A DNA stretch of 64,000 nt, taken from Streptomyces virginiae (GTDB taxonomy: Bacteria; Actinomycetota; Actinomycetes; Streptomycetales; Streptomycetaceae). This document shows positions 26,449 to 34,151 of the stretch, in pieces. Below the pieces are notes generated by a model, which did not search any database, had not been told where the DNA came from, and saw nothing but the letters and a program-made list of their open reading frames with translations. The DNA lies in contig NZ_JOAK01000015.1 in NCBI RefSeq assembly GCF_000720455.1, positions 62,001-126,000 of the forward strand, given 5' to 3'. The position numbers and the translations under genes were made by a program. Numbering within the stretch: position 1 is the stretch's first letter; each line of letters opens with the position of its first letter.

Positions 26449-27228
26449 ATGGCTCTGCTCGACAAGGACGGCGTACGACTCACCGTCGACGACACGGTCG
26501 CCACGGTGACACTGACCAATCCGGCCAAGCGAAATGCCCAATCCCCCGCGCTCTGGCGGGCTTTGGCCGAGGCGGGAAGGTCGTTGCCGGGCACCGTCCG
26601 GGTCGTCGTGCTGCGCGGCGAGGGCAAGTCCTTCTCCGCCGGGCTCGACCGGCAGGCGTTCACCCCCGAAGGCTTCGAGGGCGAGCCGTCCTTCCTCGAT
26701 CTGGCGCGCGGTTCGGACGAACTGCTCGACGCCACGATCTCCGAGTACCAGGAGGCATTCACCTCGTGGAGGCGTAACGACATCATCTCCGTCGCCGCCG
26801 TGCAGGGGCACGCGATCGGCGCCGGTTTCCAGCTCGCACTCGCGTGCGACCTGCGCGTTGTCGCCGACGACGTGCAGTTCGCCATGCGCGAGACGAGCCT
26901 GGGACTGGTCCCCGACCTGGCCGGCACCCAGCCGCTGGCCTCCCTGGTCGGCTACGCCCGCGCGCTGGAGATCTGCGCGACGGGCCGCTTCGTGCACGCC
27001 GAGGAGGCGGAGCGGGTCGGCCTCGCCAACCTGGTCGTCCCGGCGGACGAGCTCGACGCCGCGGTCCAGGACCTGACCACGGCCCTGCTGGCCCCGCCGC
27101 GGGACGCCGTGATCGAGACGAAGACCCTGCTTCGCTCCGCGCAGGCCCGCCCCTACGACGACCAGCGCGCCGCCGAGCGCGCGGCCCAGGCCCGTCGCCT
27201 GCGGGACCTGGCGGGCCTTTCGGACTGA
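26449..27228 (+). CDS. Enoyl-CoA hydratase/isomerase family protein
   Basis: A 259-residue crotonase-fold protein. The two oxyanion-hole segments are present: KSFSAGLDRQAF (about 64-75) and VQGHAIGAGFQLALACDLRVV (about 122-142). One catalytic Glu position is seen in MRETSLGLVPDLAG, where the second acidic residue is replaced by Asp, so hydratase activity is likely but isomerase activity cannot be excluded. Probable role in fatty-acid or branched acyl-CoA breakdown. ATG 26449 follows CCGGAGGC by 7 bases. Position next to gbn is conserved in S. coelicolor; a strong terminator follows. Confidence 0.92.
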   Translation: MALLDKDGVRLTVDDTVATVTLTNPAKRNAQSPALWRALAEAGRSLPGTVRVVVLRGEGKSFSAGLDRQAFTPEGFEGEPSFLDLARGSDELLDATISEYQEAFTSWRRNDIISVAAVQGHAIGAGFQLALACDLRVVADDVQFAMRETSLGLVPDLAGTQPLASLVGYARALEICATGRFVHAEEAERVGLANLVVPADELDAAVQDLTTALLAPPRDAVIETKTLLRSAQARPYDDQRAAERAAQARRLRDLAGLSD

Positions 27229-27241
27229 CCCCCACTCCTAC

Positions 27242-27311
27242 CGCGGAGGCGAGAAGGCGCCCCGGGACCACGCCGACCGGCGTAGCCCTGGGGCGCCTTC
27301 TCGCCTCCGCG
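27242..27311 (+). terminator. Very long hairpin terminator after the crotonase gene
   Basis: 27242-27266 pairs with 27286-27311: 22 uninterrupted base pairs (arm begins cgcggaggcgagaaggcgcc) plus three more past a one-base bulge, with a smaller hairpin in the loop. It begins 13 bases after the stop and is the longest simple hairpin I see in the window. It also shields the downstream Asp23 operon from read-through. Confidence 0.85.
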
Positions 27312-27358
27312 CGCCTAACGTGGTGCGGAGTGAGTCCGTATACGTGAAGGGACACGCG

Positions 27359-27784
27359 ATGACCGACACCGCATCAGGGGGCTCCCACAAGGCACCCGGC
27401 GACCGGGGGCGCACGACCATCGCGGACGGGGTGGTCGAGAAGATCGCCGGCCTCGCCGCCCGTGAAGTGGTCGGCGTGCACGCCCTGGGCAGTGGCCTCT
27501 CGCGTACGTTCGGCGCCGTCCGCGACCGGGTTCCCGGCGGCGGGAAAGCCGCGGTCAGCCGCGGGGTCAAGGCGGAGGTCGGCGAGGTCCAGACCGCCCT
27601 CGATCTGGAGATCGTCGTCGACTACGGCGTGTCGATCCGTGACGTGGCACGGGCGGTCCGTGAGAACGTCGTCTCCGCGGTCGAGCGCATGACCGGCCTG
27701 GAGGTCGTCGAGGTCAACATCGCCGTGAGTGACGTCAAGCTGCCCGACGAGCCCGACGAGGAGCCGGAGTCCCGACTCCAGTAG
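27359..27784 (+). CDS. Asp23/Gls24 family envelope stress protein
   Basis: A 141-residue Asp23/Gls24 (DUF322) protein. It opens with RGRTTIADGVVEKIAGLAAREVVGVHALG, the family start, and has the amphipathic core LDLEIVVDYGVSIRDVARAVRENVVSAVERMTGLEVVEVNI, then an acidic tail. In staphylococci Asp23 coats the membrane through AmaP; an AmaP gene ends this operon. ATG 27359 has GAAGGGA in front. First of five tightly spaced genes (27359-29563) that are probably one operon. Confidence 0.92.
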   Translation: MTDTASGGSHKAPGDRGRTTIADGVVEKIAGLAAREVVGVHALGSGLSRTFGAVRDRVPGGGKAAVSRGVKAEVGEVQTALDLEIVVDYGVSIRDVARAVRENVVSAVERMTGLEVVEVNIAVSDVKLPDEPDEEPESRLQ

Positions 27785-27801
27785 CCGAAAGGAGCCCGTA
27801 C

Positions 27802-27987
27802 ATGAGCATGGCGGTCGCCGGCATGTTGGCCGGCATGGCCCTGGGGTTCGCCGGCTATTTCGGCGGTTTCGGCGCCTTCCTGCTGGTCGCTGCCCTCGGA
27901 GCCGTCGGCTTCGTCGCCGGTCGCTTCCTCGACGGGGATCTGGATCCCGGGGACCTGTTCCGCCGCCGCGACGACCGGCGGGGGTGA
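27802..27987 (+). CDS. Small membrane protein of the Asp23 operon
   Basis: A 61-residue protein with one long or two short hydrophobic stretches (AVAGMLAGMALGFAGYFGGFGAFLLVAALGAVGFVAG) and a charged C-terminus DLDPGDLFRRRDDRRG. It follows the first Asp23 gene after 17 bases with GAAAGGAG in front. It resembles the small DUF2273-type membrane proteins that accompany Asp23 in Firmicutes, in size and position only. Confidence 0.82.
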   Translation: MSMAVAGMLAGMALGFAGYFGGFGAFLLVAALGAVGFVAGRFLDGDLDPGDLFRRRDDRRG

Positions 27988-27993
27988 GCGGCT

Positions 27994-28401
27994 GTGAGCA
28001 GCCTGCCGCAGGCCACCCCGCCGGGCCCGGCCGCGCCGCACACCGGCGCACGCGCCACCCCGGCCGCGGTGGCCGCCGGCGATCGCGGGGCCACCCGGAT
28101 CGCCGACCGGGTCGTCGCCAAGATCGCCGCACAGGCCGCCCGGGAGGCGCTCGCCGGCACCTCCGGCGCGCCCCCGCACGCCACCGTCACCGTGCACCAC
28201 GACATCGCACGGGTCCGGGTGAGCCTGGAACTCGACTACCCGTCCGACCTCGCCGCCCAGTGCGCCGCCGTTCGCAGCAGCGTCGTACGCCGCGTCGAGG
28301 AGTGCGCGAACATGTCCGTCCCCGAGGTGGACGTCGACATCGAGCACCTGCACTCGATCCACACCCGGACCGGCTCCGGGCGGGACCGGCGGCTGCGGTG
28401 A
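27994..28401 (+). CDS. Second Asp23/Gls24-like protein
   Basis: A 135-residue protein. The core RGATRIADRVVAKIAAQAAREAL and VTVHHDIARVRVSLELDYPSDLAAQCAAVRSSVVRRVEECANMSVPEVDVDIEHL is a divergent Asp23 domain, preceded by an Ala/Pro-rich N-terminus. GTG start 6 bases after the previous stop. Its stop overlaps the next start as GTGA. Likely a partner or heteromer of the first Asp23 protein on the inner membrane face. Confidence 0.87.
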   Translation: MSSLPQATPPGPAAPHTGARATPAAVAAGDRGATRIADRVVAKIAAQAAREALAGTSGAPPHATVTVHHDIARVRVSLELDYPSDLAAQCAAVRSSVVRRVEECANMSVPEVDVDIEHLHSIHTRTGSGRDRRLR

Positions 28402-29009
28402 CGGCACGGCGCTTCCGCTCCGCCCGCCGCATCCCCGCGGCCCTCGTCGCCCTGCTCGTGCTCGCCGTGGCCGGCCTGTTCCTCTACGACCTGGCCGCCG
28501 TGCGGGCCGACCGCCCCGCCATGGCCTGGCGCCGCGAACTCGCCCACCGGCTGGAGGTCCACACCCCGGCCGACCCGGGGGTGCAACTGGCCGGCGTGGC
28601 CCTGGCCCTGGCCGGGGTGGTGCTCCTGCTGCTGGCCTTCACCCCCGGGATCCGCAGCATCCTGATGATGAGGAGCCCCGGCCAGGACGCCGGCCAGGAC
28701 ACCGGCCAGGACAGCGGCCATGAGGCCGGCCAGGACGCCGTCGAGGCGTCCCGCCCCCCGCTGCGGGCCGGGATCGGCCGCAAGGACGCCGCCCAGGTGC
28801 TGCGAGACCGGGCCATGGAAGTGCCCGGGGTACGGTCCGCCCGGGTCCGGATGGGCCGCTCCCGCGTCCGGGTGCGGGCCACGTCCCACTTCCGCGAACT
28901 GGACGAGGTACGCGCCGACCTGGACGCGGTGATCGCCGTCGGCATCGAGGAACTGGGCCTCGTGCACCCGCCGCGGCCCCGCCTACGGGTCAGGAGGCGA
29001 GCGGATTGA
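28398..29009 (+). CDS. DUF6286-type membrane protein of the Asp23 operon
   Basis: A 203-residue protein with two membrane helices (about 13-33 and 60-82), then a polar Gln/Asp/Gly segment with a short repeat (GQDAGQDTGQDSGHEAGQDA, about 97-116) and a C-terminal Asp23/AmaP-like module (RDRAMEVPGVRSARVRMGRSRVRVRATSHFRELDEV). GTG 28398 overlaps the previous stop. The GQD repeat comes from a 12-base tandem unit (ggccaggacrcc) and may vary in length between strains. Presumed scaffold at the membrane. Confidence 0.83.
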   Translation: MTARRFRSARRIPAALVALLVLAVAGLFLYDLAAVRADRPAMAWRRELAHRLEVHTPADPGVQLAGVALALAGVVLLLLAFTPGIRSILMMRSPGQDAGQDTGQDSGHEAGQDAVEASRPPLRAGIGRKDAAQVLRDRAMEVPGVRSARVRMGRSRVRVRATSHFRELDEVRADLDAVIAVGIEELGLVHPPRPRLRVRRRAD

Positions 29010-29563
29010 TCGGGACCGTGAACCGGATCCTGCTGGCGGTGGCCGGCGCGGTACTGCTGGCGGCCGGGGTCGTCCTGCTGACGGCCGTACGGCCGCTGGG
29101 CGGTCGGGCCGCGCCCCTGCTGAGCGCCGCCGACCGGCGCCGGTACCTGCACGCCGACGGCTGGTGGTGGTGGGTGCTGATCGCCGCGCTCGTCGTGTGC
29201 CTGCTGCTGGCCCTGTGGTGGCTGCTGTCCCAGCTGAAACGCGCACGGCTGCGGACGGTCGCCGTGGACACCGGGGACGGAGCCTTCGCCGTGCTGCGCG
29301 GCCGCGCCCTGGCGGACGCCGTCGCCGCCGAGGCCGGCGCCCTGGACGGGGTCGCCGGCTGCCGGGTCGTCCTGCACGGCAGGCGCGGCTCTCCCGCCCT
29401 GCGGGTGGCGGTGGAGCTGGAGCCCCACGCCGTCCCGGCCGACACGCTGGCCGGTCTGGCGGGGCCGGTCCTGACCCACGCCCGGACCTCCGCGGGCCTT
29501 GCCCACCTGCCGGCGGAGGCCCGCTTCAAGGTCACCTCCCACCGGGCCCGCCGCGTCAGCTGA
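29006..29563 (+). CDS. amaP: Alkaline shock response membrane anchor protein AmaP-like
   Basis: A 185-residue protein with two N-terminal membrane helices (about 7-27 and 52-74, the second after ADGWWWWV) and a cytosolic Asp23-like C-terminal domain. This is the AmaP architecture, which tethers Asp23 to the membrane in Staphylococcus. TTG 29006 overlaps the previous stop (TTGA) and has GGAGG upstream; GTG 29018 is a weaker alternative. Last gene of the operon. Confidence 0.87.
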   Translation: MIGTVNRILLAVAGAVLLAAGVVLLTAVRPLGGRAAPLLSAADRRRYLHADGWWWWVLIAALVVCLLLALWWLLSQLKRARLRTVAVDTGDGAFAVLRGRALADAVAAEAGALDGVAGCRVVLHGRRGSPALRVAVELEPHAVPADTLAGLAGPVLTHARTSAGLAHLPAEARFKVTSHRARRVS

Positions 29564-29609
29564 CGGCCGCCGCGGCAGCCGCCCGGCGGACGGCTGCCGC
29601 GACGTGGGG

Positions 29610-30365
29610 TCAGAAGCCGTGCCGGGAGCCGCCGTCGACCGGGAGCATCACGCCCGTCAGGTACGAGGCGGCAGGCGAGAGCAGGAACGCCGCCGCGCGG
29701 CCGAACTCCTCCGGAGAGCCGTACCGGCGCAGCGGGATGCGGGACTCGTTGCCCGCGCGGGCCGTCCCGGCGTCCCCGGACAGGGCGTCCAGCTCCCGTA
29801 CCCGGTCGGTGTCGATACGGGCCGGAAGCAGGCCGACGACGCGGATCCCGCGCGGACCGAGCTCCACCGAGAGGGACTTCGCGAAGCCGGCCAGGCCCGG
29901 ACGCAGGCCGTTGGAGATGGTGAGGCCCGGGATCGGCTCGTGGACCGAGCCGGACAGGACGAAGCCGATGACGCCGCCCTCGCCCAGCACCGCGGCGGCC
30001 GCCCGGGCCAGGCGCACCGCGCCGAGGAAGACCGACTCGAAGGCGGCCGACCACTGCTCGTCGGTGCTGTCGACGGCGAAGCCGGGGACGGGGCCGCCGA
30101 CGCTGATGAGGATGCCGTCGAAGCGGCCGAAGCGCTCGCGCGCGGTGGCGATGAGCCGGCCGGCCGCCGCCGGGTCGGCGTTGTCCGCTGCCGCACCCAC
30201 GGCGTTGGGGCCCAGTGCGGCCGCCGCTTCGGCCGTCCGCTTCTCGTCGCGGCCCGTCACGACGACCTTCGCGCCGTCGGCGATCAGTTCCCGGGCGGAG
30301 GCGAAACCGAGGCCGCGGCTGGCCCCGGTGACGATGTAGACACGGTCCTTCAGTCCAAGATCCAT
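29610..30365 (-). CDS. SDR-family protein lacking the usual Tyr-x-x-x-Lys pair
   Basis: A 251-residue Rossmann-fold protein. The cofactor motif TGASRGLG and the C-terminal YLTGVMLPVDGG are normal, and the catalytic Ser region is present (GSVHEP). At the place of YxxxK the sequence reads TISNGLRPGLAGFAKSLS, so the Tyr is replaced by Asn and the Lys by Arg or Pro. Either a Lys further on substitutes, or the protein binds cofactor without classical oxidoreductase chemistry. ATG 30365 is chosen; a GTG three codons upstream is possible. It follows the SURF1 gene by about 10 bases on the same strand. Confidence 0.87.
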   Translation of the reverse strand: MDLGLKDRVYIVTGASRGLGFASARELIADGAKVVVTGRDEKRTAEAAAALGPNAVGAAADNADPAAAGRLIATARERFGRFDGILISVGGPVPGFAVDSTDEQWSAAFESVFLGAVRLARAAAAVLGEGGVIGFVLSGSVHEPIPGLTISNGLRPGLAGFAKSLSVELGPRGIRVVGLLPARIDTDRVRELDALSGDAGTARAGNESRIPLRRYGSPEEFGRAAAFLLSPAASYLTGVMLPVDGGSRHGF

Positions 30366-30375
30366 GCCCGACACG

Positions 30376-31173
30376 CTACGCCGTCGCGGGCTCCTGTTCG
30401 ATGGCTTCGGCCCGGGCCGCCGCCTCCTCGCGGTCGCGCTTCTCGCGCCGGACGAGGACCAGCCAGCCCACCGGCACCGCCGAGGCGAACAGCCACCACT
30501 GGACCGCGTAGGCCATGTGGGCGCCGATCGAGTCGTGGTCGGGGTCGGTGACGGTCTCGGGACCGCCGTCGCCCGGATCCGGATCGGTCAGCTCCAGGTA
30601 GCCGCCGAGGACCGGCCGGCCCAGGTACTCCGCCTGCTGACCGCTGTTGATCAGCATCACCTGACGGTCGGGCAGGCCCTTGCGGTCCTTGATGCCGCTG
30701 CCGCCGCTCGTCTCGTCGGCCTTCAGCCGCCCGGTGACGGTGACCTCGCCCGCGGGCGCGGCCGGCACCGGCGGATAGGCGCGCGGGTCGTCGCCGCCCG
30801 GCACCCAGCCGCGGTCGACCAGGACCACCCGGCCGTCGCCGAGGACGAGCGGGGTCAGGACGTGGAAGCCGACCTTGTCGTCGTTCGAGGTGCGCATCCG
30901 TACGACGACCTCGTGCGCGGAGTCGTACGTGCCCGTCGCGGTGACCGCGCGCCAGAAGTCGGCGCGGGGGACCTTGTGGCCGGGGGAGGTGACCTCGGTC
31001 ATGGGGACGGGCTTCGCCCGCAGGTTCGCCTCGATCAGCTGGTTCTGCGCGACCCGGTGCACATGGCGGTGGTACTGCCAGAACCCCAGCTTGATCATCA
31101 CGGGGATGAGGACGAGGGCGACGAGGGTGAGGCACACCCACTGCCGGGTCAGCACAAAGCGGTACACGCCCAC
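30376..31173 (-). CDS. SURF1 family cytochrome oxidase biogenesis protein
   Basis: A 265-residue membrane protein with a helix at each end (about 10-29 and 228-246) around a periplasmic-side domain, the SURF1/SHY1 layout. Family marks are LGFWQYHRH near the start, TGTYD, and LVDRGWVPGGDD in the centre, with the final helix in YAVQWWLFASAVPVGWLVLV. SURF1 helps assemble heme-copper oxidase. GTG 31173 is the start; no closer Met fits. Neighbouring genes do not belong to the oxidase. Confidence 0.9.
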   Translation of the reverse strand: MGVYRFVLTRQWVCLTLVALVLIPVMIKLGFWQYHRHVHRVAQNQLIEANLRAKPVPMTEVTSPGHKVPRADFWRAVTATGTYDSAHEVVVRMRTSNDDKVGFHVLTPLVLGDGRVVLVDRGWVPGGDDPRAYPPVPAAPAGEVTVTGRLKADETSGGSGIKDRKGLPDRQVMLINSGQQAEYLGRPVLGGYLELTDPDPGDGGPETVTDPDHDSIGAHMAYAVQWWLFASAVPVGWLVLVRREKRDREEAAARAEAIEQEPATA

Positions 31174-31248
31174 GACGGTACCCCGGCCGACGAGGACCCC
31201 GGCGGCCGGGTGGCCCTCCGGGGTCGCGGGAAGGAGAAGGAGCGGCGG

Positions 31249-31482
31249 TCAGACGTGGTCGACGATGCCCACCTTCCCTTCCGCGCGGGCGCAGTGCCCG
31301 CCGCAGAACCACTGGCCCTCGACCTCGACGCCCTGTCCGATGATCTGGACCCGGCAGTGCTCGCAGATGGGCGCCATGCGGTGGATGGCGCACGAGAAGC
31401 AGTCGAAGACGTGCACCGCGCCCTGCGCGTGCACCTCGAAGGACATGCCGTAGTCGTTTCCGCAGACCTCACAACGTGCCAT
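31249..31482 (-). CDS. Small zinc-ribbon protein
   Basis: A 77-residue protein with three Cys pairs: CEVCGNDYG at 4-7, CFSC (about 27-30) next to AIHRMAPICEHC, and FCGGHC near the end. The arrangement looks like two treble-clef or zinc-ribbon knuckles joined by a short strand-rich segment (VQIIGQGVEVEGQWF). No catalytic residues. ATG 31482 is chosen as it begins immediately before the first knuckle. Probable metal-binding adaptor or RNA/DNA-binding protein, conserved in actinobacteria. Confidence 0.85.
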   Translation of the reverse strand: MARCEVCGNDYGMSFEVHAQGAVHVFDCFSCAIHRMAPICEHCRVQIIGQGVEVEGQWFCGGHCARAEGKVGIVDHV

Positions 31483-31581
31483 GCGCCGCATGCTGCGCAC
31501 GGCGGAGCGACGGAACAAGATCCACCCTGGTGAGTCGTCGCGCGGACACCCGCCCGGCTCAACGGGCGGCGGCCGGGCCGC

Positions 31582-32553
31582 TCACTCCCCGGCCGGGGCC
31601 ACGTCCCGCAGCAGCTGCGTGAAGGCCGCCTCGTCGACGACGGGGGTGCCGAAGGACTTCGCCTTGACCGTCTTGGAGGTCGCCGAGTCGGGGTCGTTCG
31701 TCACCAGGAGGCTGGTGAGCCGCGACACGCTCGTCGCGACGTGCAGGCCCGCCTCGACCGCCCGGTCCTCCAGCAGCTCCCGCTCCACCGAGGTGTCGCC
31801 GGAGAACGCGATCCGCATGCCCTGCTTCAGCGGCTTGCCGTCCTCGAACCGCCCCGGGTTGGGGTGCGGGCACGGCGGCCGCTTGCGCGAGGGCCGCCAG
31901 CTGCCGCCCCGGTACGACGCCTGGTGGCCCACGCGCGGGGTGGCGGCGGAGTCCGACCACTCCGTCAGCGGCCGGCATTCCAGCAGCGGCAGCCGTACGC
32001 CGCCCTGCGCCGCCGCGTGCAGCGACGGACGGAAGGCCTCCGCGAGCACGCGGGCGTCGTCGAGGGCGTGGTGGGCGCGCTGCTGGACCACACCGAAGTG
32101 CGCGGCGAGCGACTCCAGCTTGTGATTGGGCAGCGGGAGGTTCAGCTCCTTCGACAGGGCGATGGTGCACAGCCGCTGACGGACCGGCGCGGTCGTCTCG
32201 GCGCGCGCGTACTCCCGGGCGATCATCTGCCAGTCGAAGATGGCGTTGTGTGCGACCAGCACGCGGTCCGCGAGCCTGCCGGCGAACTCCTCGGCGATGT
32301 CCTTGAAGAGCGGCGCACCGGCGAGCACGTCACTGGTCAGGCCGTGGATCCACACCGGCCCCGGGTCCCGCTGCGGGTTGACCAGCGTGTACCAGTGGTC
32401 CTCCACGTTGCCCTGTGCGTCGAGCCGGTAGACGGCGGCGGAGACTATCCGGTCGTCGCGAGCGAGCCCGGTGGTCTCCACGTCGACGACCGCGTACCCC
32501 TGTGGGTACGCGGTCGGCCATGTCGTCTCTGCGGTCGTACGGTCGTCGAGCAT
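31582..32553 (-). CDS. DEDDh 3'-5' exonuclease with C-terminal BRCT domain
   Basis: A 323-residue DnaQ-type exonuclease. The four acidic residues and the His are in place: DVETTGL (Exo I), AHNAIFDWQM (Exo II) and HHALDDARVLAE (Exo III, HxxxxD). After a basic linker with CPHPNPGRF the C-terminal 80 residues form a BRCT-like domain (GMRIAFSGDTSVERELLEDRAVEAGLHV, LLVTNDPDSATSKTVKA). This exonuclease-BRCT pairing is known in actinobacteria and points to DNA repair or proofreading outside the replisome. ATG 32553 lacks a strong ribosome site; the upstream extension to 32595 looks noncoding. Confidence 0.92.
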   Translation of the reverse strand: MLDDRTTAETTWPTAYPQGYAVVDVETTGLARDDRIVSAAVYRLDAQGNVEDHWYTLVNPQRDPGPVWIHGLTSDVLAGAPLFKDIAEEFAGRLADRVLVAHNAIFDWQMIAREYARAETTAPVRQRLCTIALSKELNLPLPNHKLESLAAHFGVVQQRAHHALDDARVLAEAFRPSLHAAAQGGVRLPLLECRPLTEWSDSAATPRVGHQASYRGGSWRPSRKRPPCPHPNPGRFEDGKPLKQGMRIAFSGDTSVERELLEDRAVEAGLHVATSVSRLTSLLVTNDPDSATSKTVKAKSFGTPVVDEAAFTQLLRDVAPAGE

Positions 32554-32601
32554 GGTCACAGAGGATATCGGCACGCACTGACACCGCCGCCCCACCCTGG
32601 G

Positions 32602-33237
32602 TCAGCCCGGGGCCCGCGGCGCCGTCGCCAGCAGGGCCGTCACCAGGGCGCGTACGGACAGCAGGAAGAGCCGCTCCGGGTCGGCGGGCCGGGCCAGCGC
32701 GCGGGCGAGCGCCGGGTCGTGGGGGGCCGCGGCCGGGTCCCACAGCTCGCTCTCGGCCGGGGACTGGGCGGGGGAGCGCTCGCGGTTGCGCTCGACGAGC
32801 AGGAACCCGACGATCTGGAACTGCACCGCCCGCACCGCGTCGGCCGCCCGGGCACCGCGCAGGCCCGCGGCGTGCACCTCGTGGACGAGCGCCTGCTGCG
32901 CCGGAAGGAACATCCGCTCCGTGAGACCGCGTTCGTGGACCATCGCGATCAGGTGCGGGCGCTCGCGCAGCTCGCGGCGCAGGATCCGGGCGACCGACAG
33001 GATCCGCTCGGCCGGGGAACGTCCGGCGGGCCGGATCGCGCCCATCTCCTGCACGGTCCGCTCCACGAGGGCGTCCAGCAGCGACTCGCGGTTGCCGACG
33101 TGCCAGTAGATCGACGTCACCGCGGTGCCCAGCTCGGCGGCGAGCCCCCGCATCGTCAGGGCGGCCGGGCCGCGCTGCTTGACCAGGGACGCGGCGGCGT
33201 CCAGGACCTCGTCGCGGGTCAGCGAGGATCTGGCCAT
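32602..33237 (-). CDS. TetR/AcrR family transcriptional regulator
   Basis: A 211-residue TetR-type repressor. The HTH is at about 8-52 (DEVLDAAASLVKQRG, LTMRGLAAELGTAVTSIYWHVGNRESLLDALVE). The larger C-terminal domain contains ERILSVARILRRELRERPHLIAMV and resembles TetR_C members sensing hydrophobic or acyl-type ligands. It is divergent from the decarboxylase/SDR/amidohydrolase operon with a 115-bp gap that carries a perfect palindrome, so it most likely represses that operon and itself. Ligand unknown. Confidence 0.92.
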   Translation of the reverse strand: MARSSLTRDEVLDAAASLVKQRGPAALTMRGLAAELGTAVTSIYWHVGNRESLLDALVERTVQEMGAIRPAGRSPAERILSVARILRRELRERPHLIAMVHERGLTERMFLPAQQALVHEVHAAGLRGARAADAVRAVQFQIVGFLLVERNRERSPAQSPAESELWDPAAAPHDPALARALARPADPERLFLLSVRALVTALLATAPRAPG

Positions 33238-33310
33238 GTCAGCGGTCCACCGATCTGTTGATGCGTCAGTTCTGGTGCCTGCAGGGGTCTTTACCCTTCA
33301 TCGGCGGCGG

Positions 33311-33325
33311 TGTAACTGTGTTACA
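33311..33325. promoter_or_regulatory. Candidate TetR operator
   Basis: TGTAACtgtGTTACA is a perfect 6-base inverted repeat with a 3-base spacer. It lies 28 bases before the decarboxylase-like start and 74 after the TetR start, in the only intergenic space of the divergent pair. A second, imperfect one (tgatgcgtca, about 33259-33268) lies closer to the TetR gene. Binding by the neighbouring TetR is inferred from position. Confidence 0.6.
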
Positions 33326-33352
33326 GACCCGAACCGAGAGGTGGTGCGAGAC

Positions 33353-34150
33353 ATGGCACGCGTACGGTACGGAGCGCGGACCGAGGCCGAGATCGCCGCG
33401 TCGCGCGAGAAGAGCTCCAAGCTCCCCGACATCTGGTCCACCGGTGTGGTGGCCGTCTGGGAGACCGATCCGGACGTGGTCGCCGCGGTCCTCCCGCCCC
33501 CGCTCAAGCCGGCCGACCGGCCCCTCGTACGGGCGAACATCAGCAAGGTCGACCTGCCCGGCTACCCGCTCGGCGCCGGCTCGGTGGCCGTCGCCGCCCA
33601 GCACGACGGCGTGGCGGGCTGGTACCCGCTGGTCATGCCGATGACCCACGAACGCGCCCTGACCGGCGGCCGCGAGGTCTTCGGCGAACCGAAGAAGCTG
33701 GGCGAGGTCACCGTCGAGCGCGACGGCCTCGTCGTCCGGGCCGTCCTCGCCCGCCACGGCATCGCCTTCGTCGAGGTGCGCGGCGCCGTGGACCGCCCGC
33801 TCCCGCTGCCCGAGCCCACCCAGAAGACCGACTTCTACTTCAAGTTCCTGCCCGCCGTAGGCGGTTCGGGCTTCGACGCGGACCCGGTCCTCGTGCACTG
33901 CGTCCGCAACGAGAAGGTCCGCAAGCTGGATCACGTCACCGGCGACGTCGTCCTGCGCGAGTCCATGTTCGATCCCGTGGCCGACCTCCCCGTCCGCCGG
34001 ATCGTGGAGATCACCATCGGCGAGAAGACCACCGACCAGAAGGGCCGCGTCGTCGAACGGGTCAGTGCCCGGGCCCTCCTCCCGTACATCCACCAGCGCT
34101 ACGACGACCCGATGCAGATCCTCGACGGACCCCCCGAAGGGAGCCTGTGA
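33353..34150 (+). CDS. Acetoacetate decarboxylase family protein
   Basis: A 265-residue cytosolic enzyme of the ADC superfamily. The Schiff-base lysine and its pKa-shifting partner are K114-K115 in GREVFGEPKKLGEV, as in the clostridial enzyme (YPKKL). The surrounding acidic residue Glu (GREVFGE) is also present, and YPLVMPMTHERAL matches the hydrophobic pocket strand. The natural substrate is probably not acetoacetate, because members in actinobacterial catabolic operons vary widely. It is the first gene of a four-gene run; the SDR start follows one base after its stop. Confidence 0.87.
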   Translation: MARVRYGARTEAEIAASREKSSKLPDIWSTGVVAVWETDPDVVAAVLPPPLKPADRPLVRANISKVDLPGYPLGAGSVAVAAQHDGVAGWYPLVMPMTHERALTGGREVFGEPKKLGEVTVERDGLVVRAVLARHGIAFVEVRGAVDRPLPLPEPTQKTDFYFKFLPAVGGSGFDADPVLVHCVRNEKVRKLDHVTGDVVLRESMFDPVADLPVRRIVEITIGEKTTDQKGRVVERVSARALLPYIHQRYDDPMQILDGPPEGSL

Positions 34151-34151
34151 G

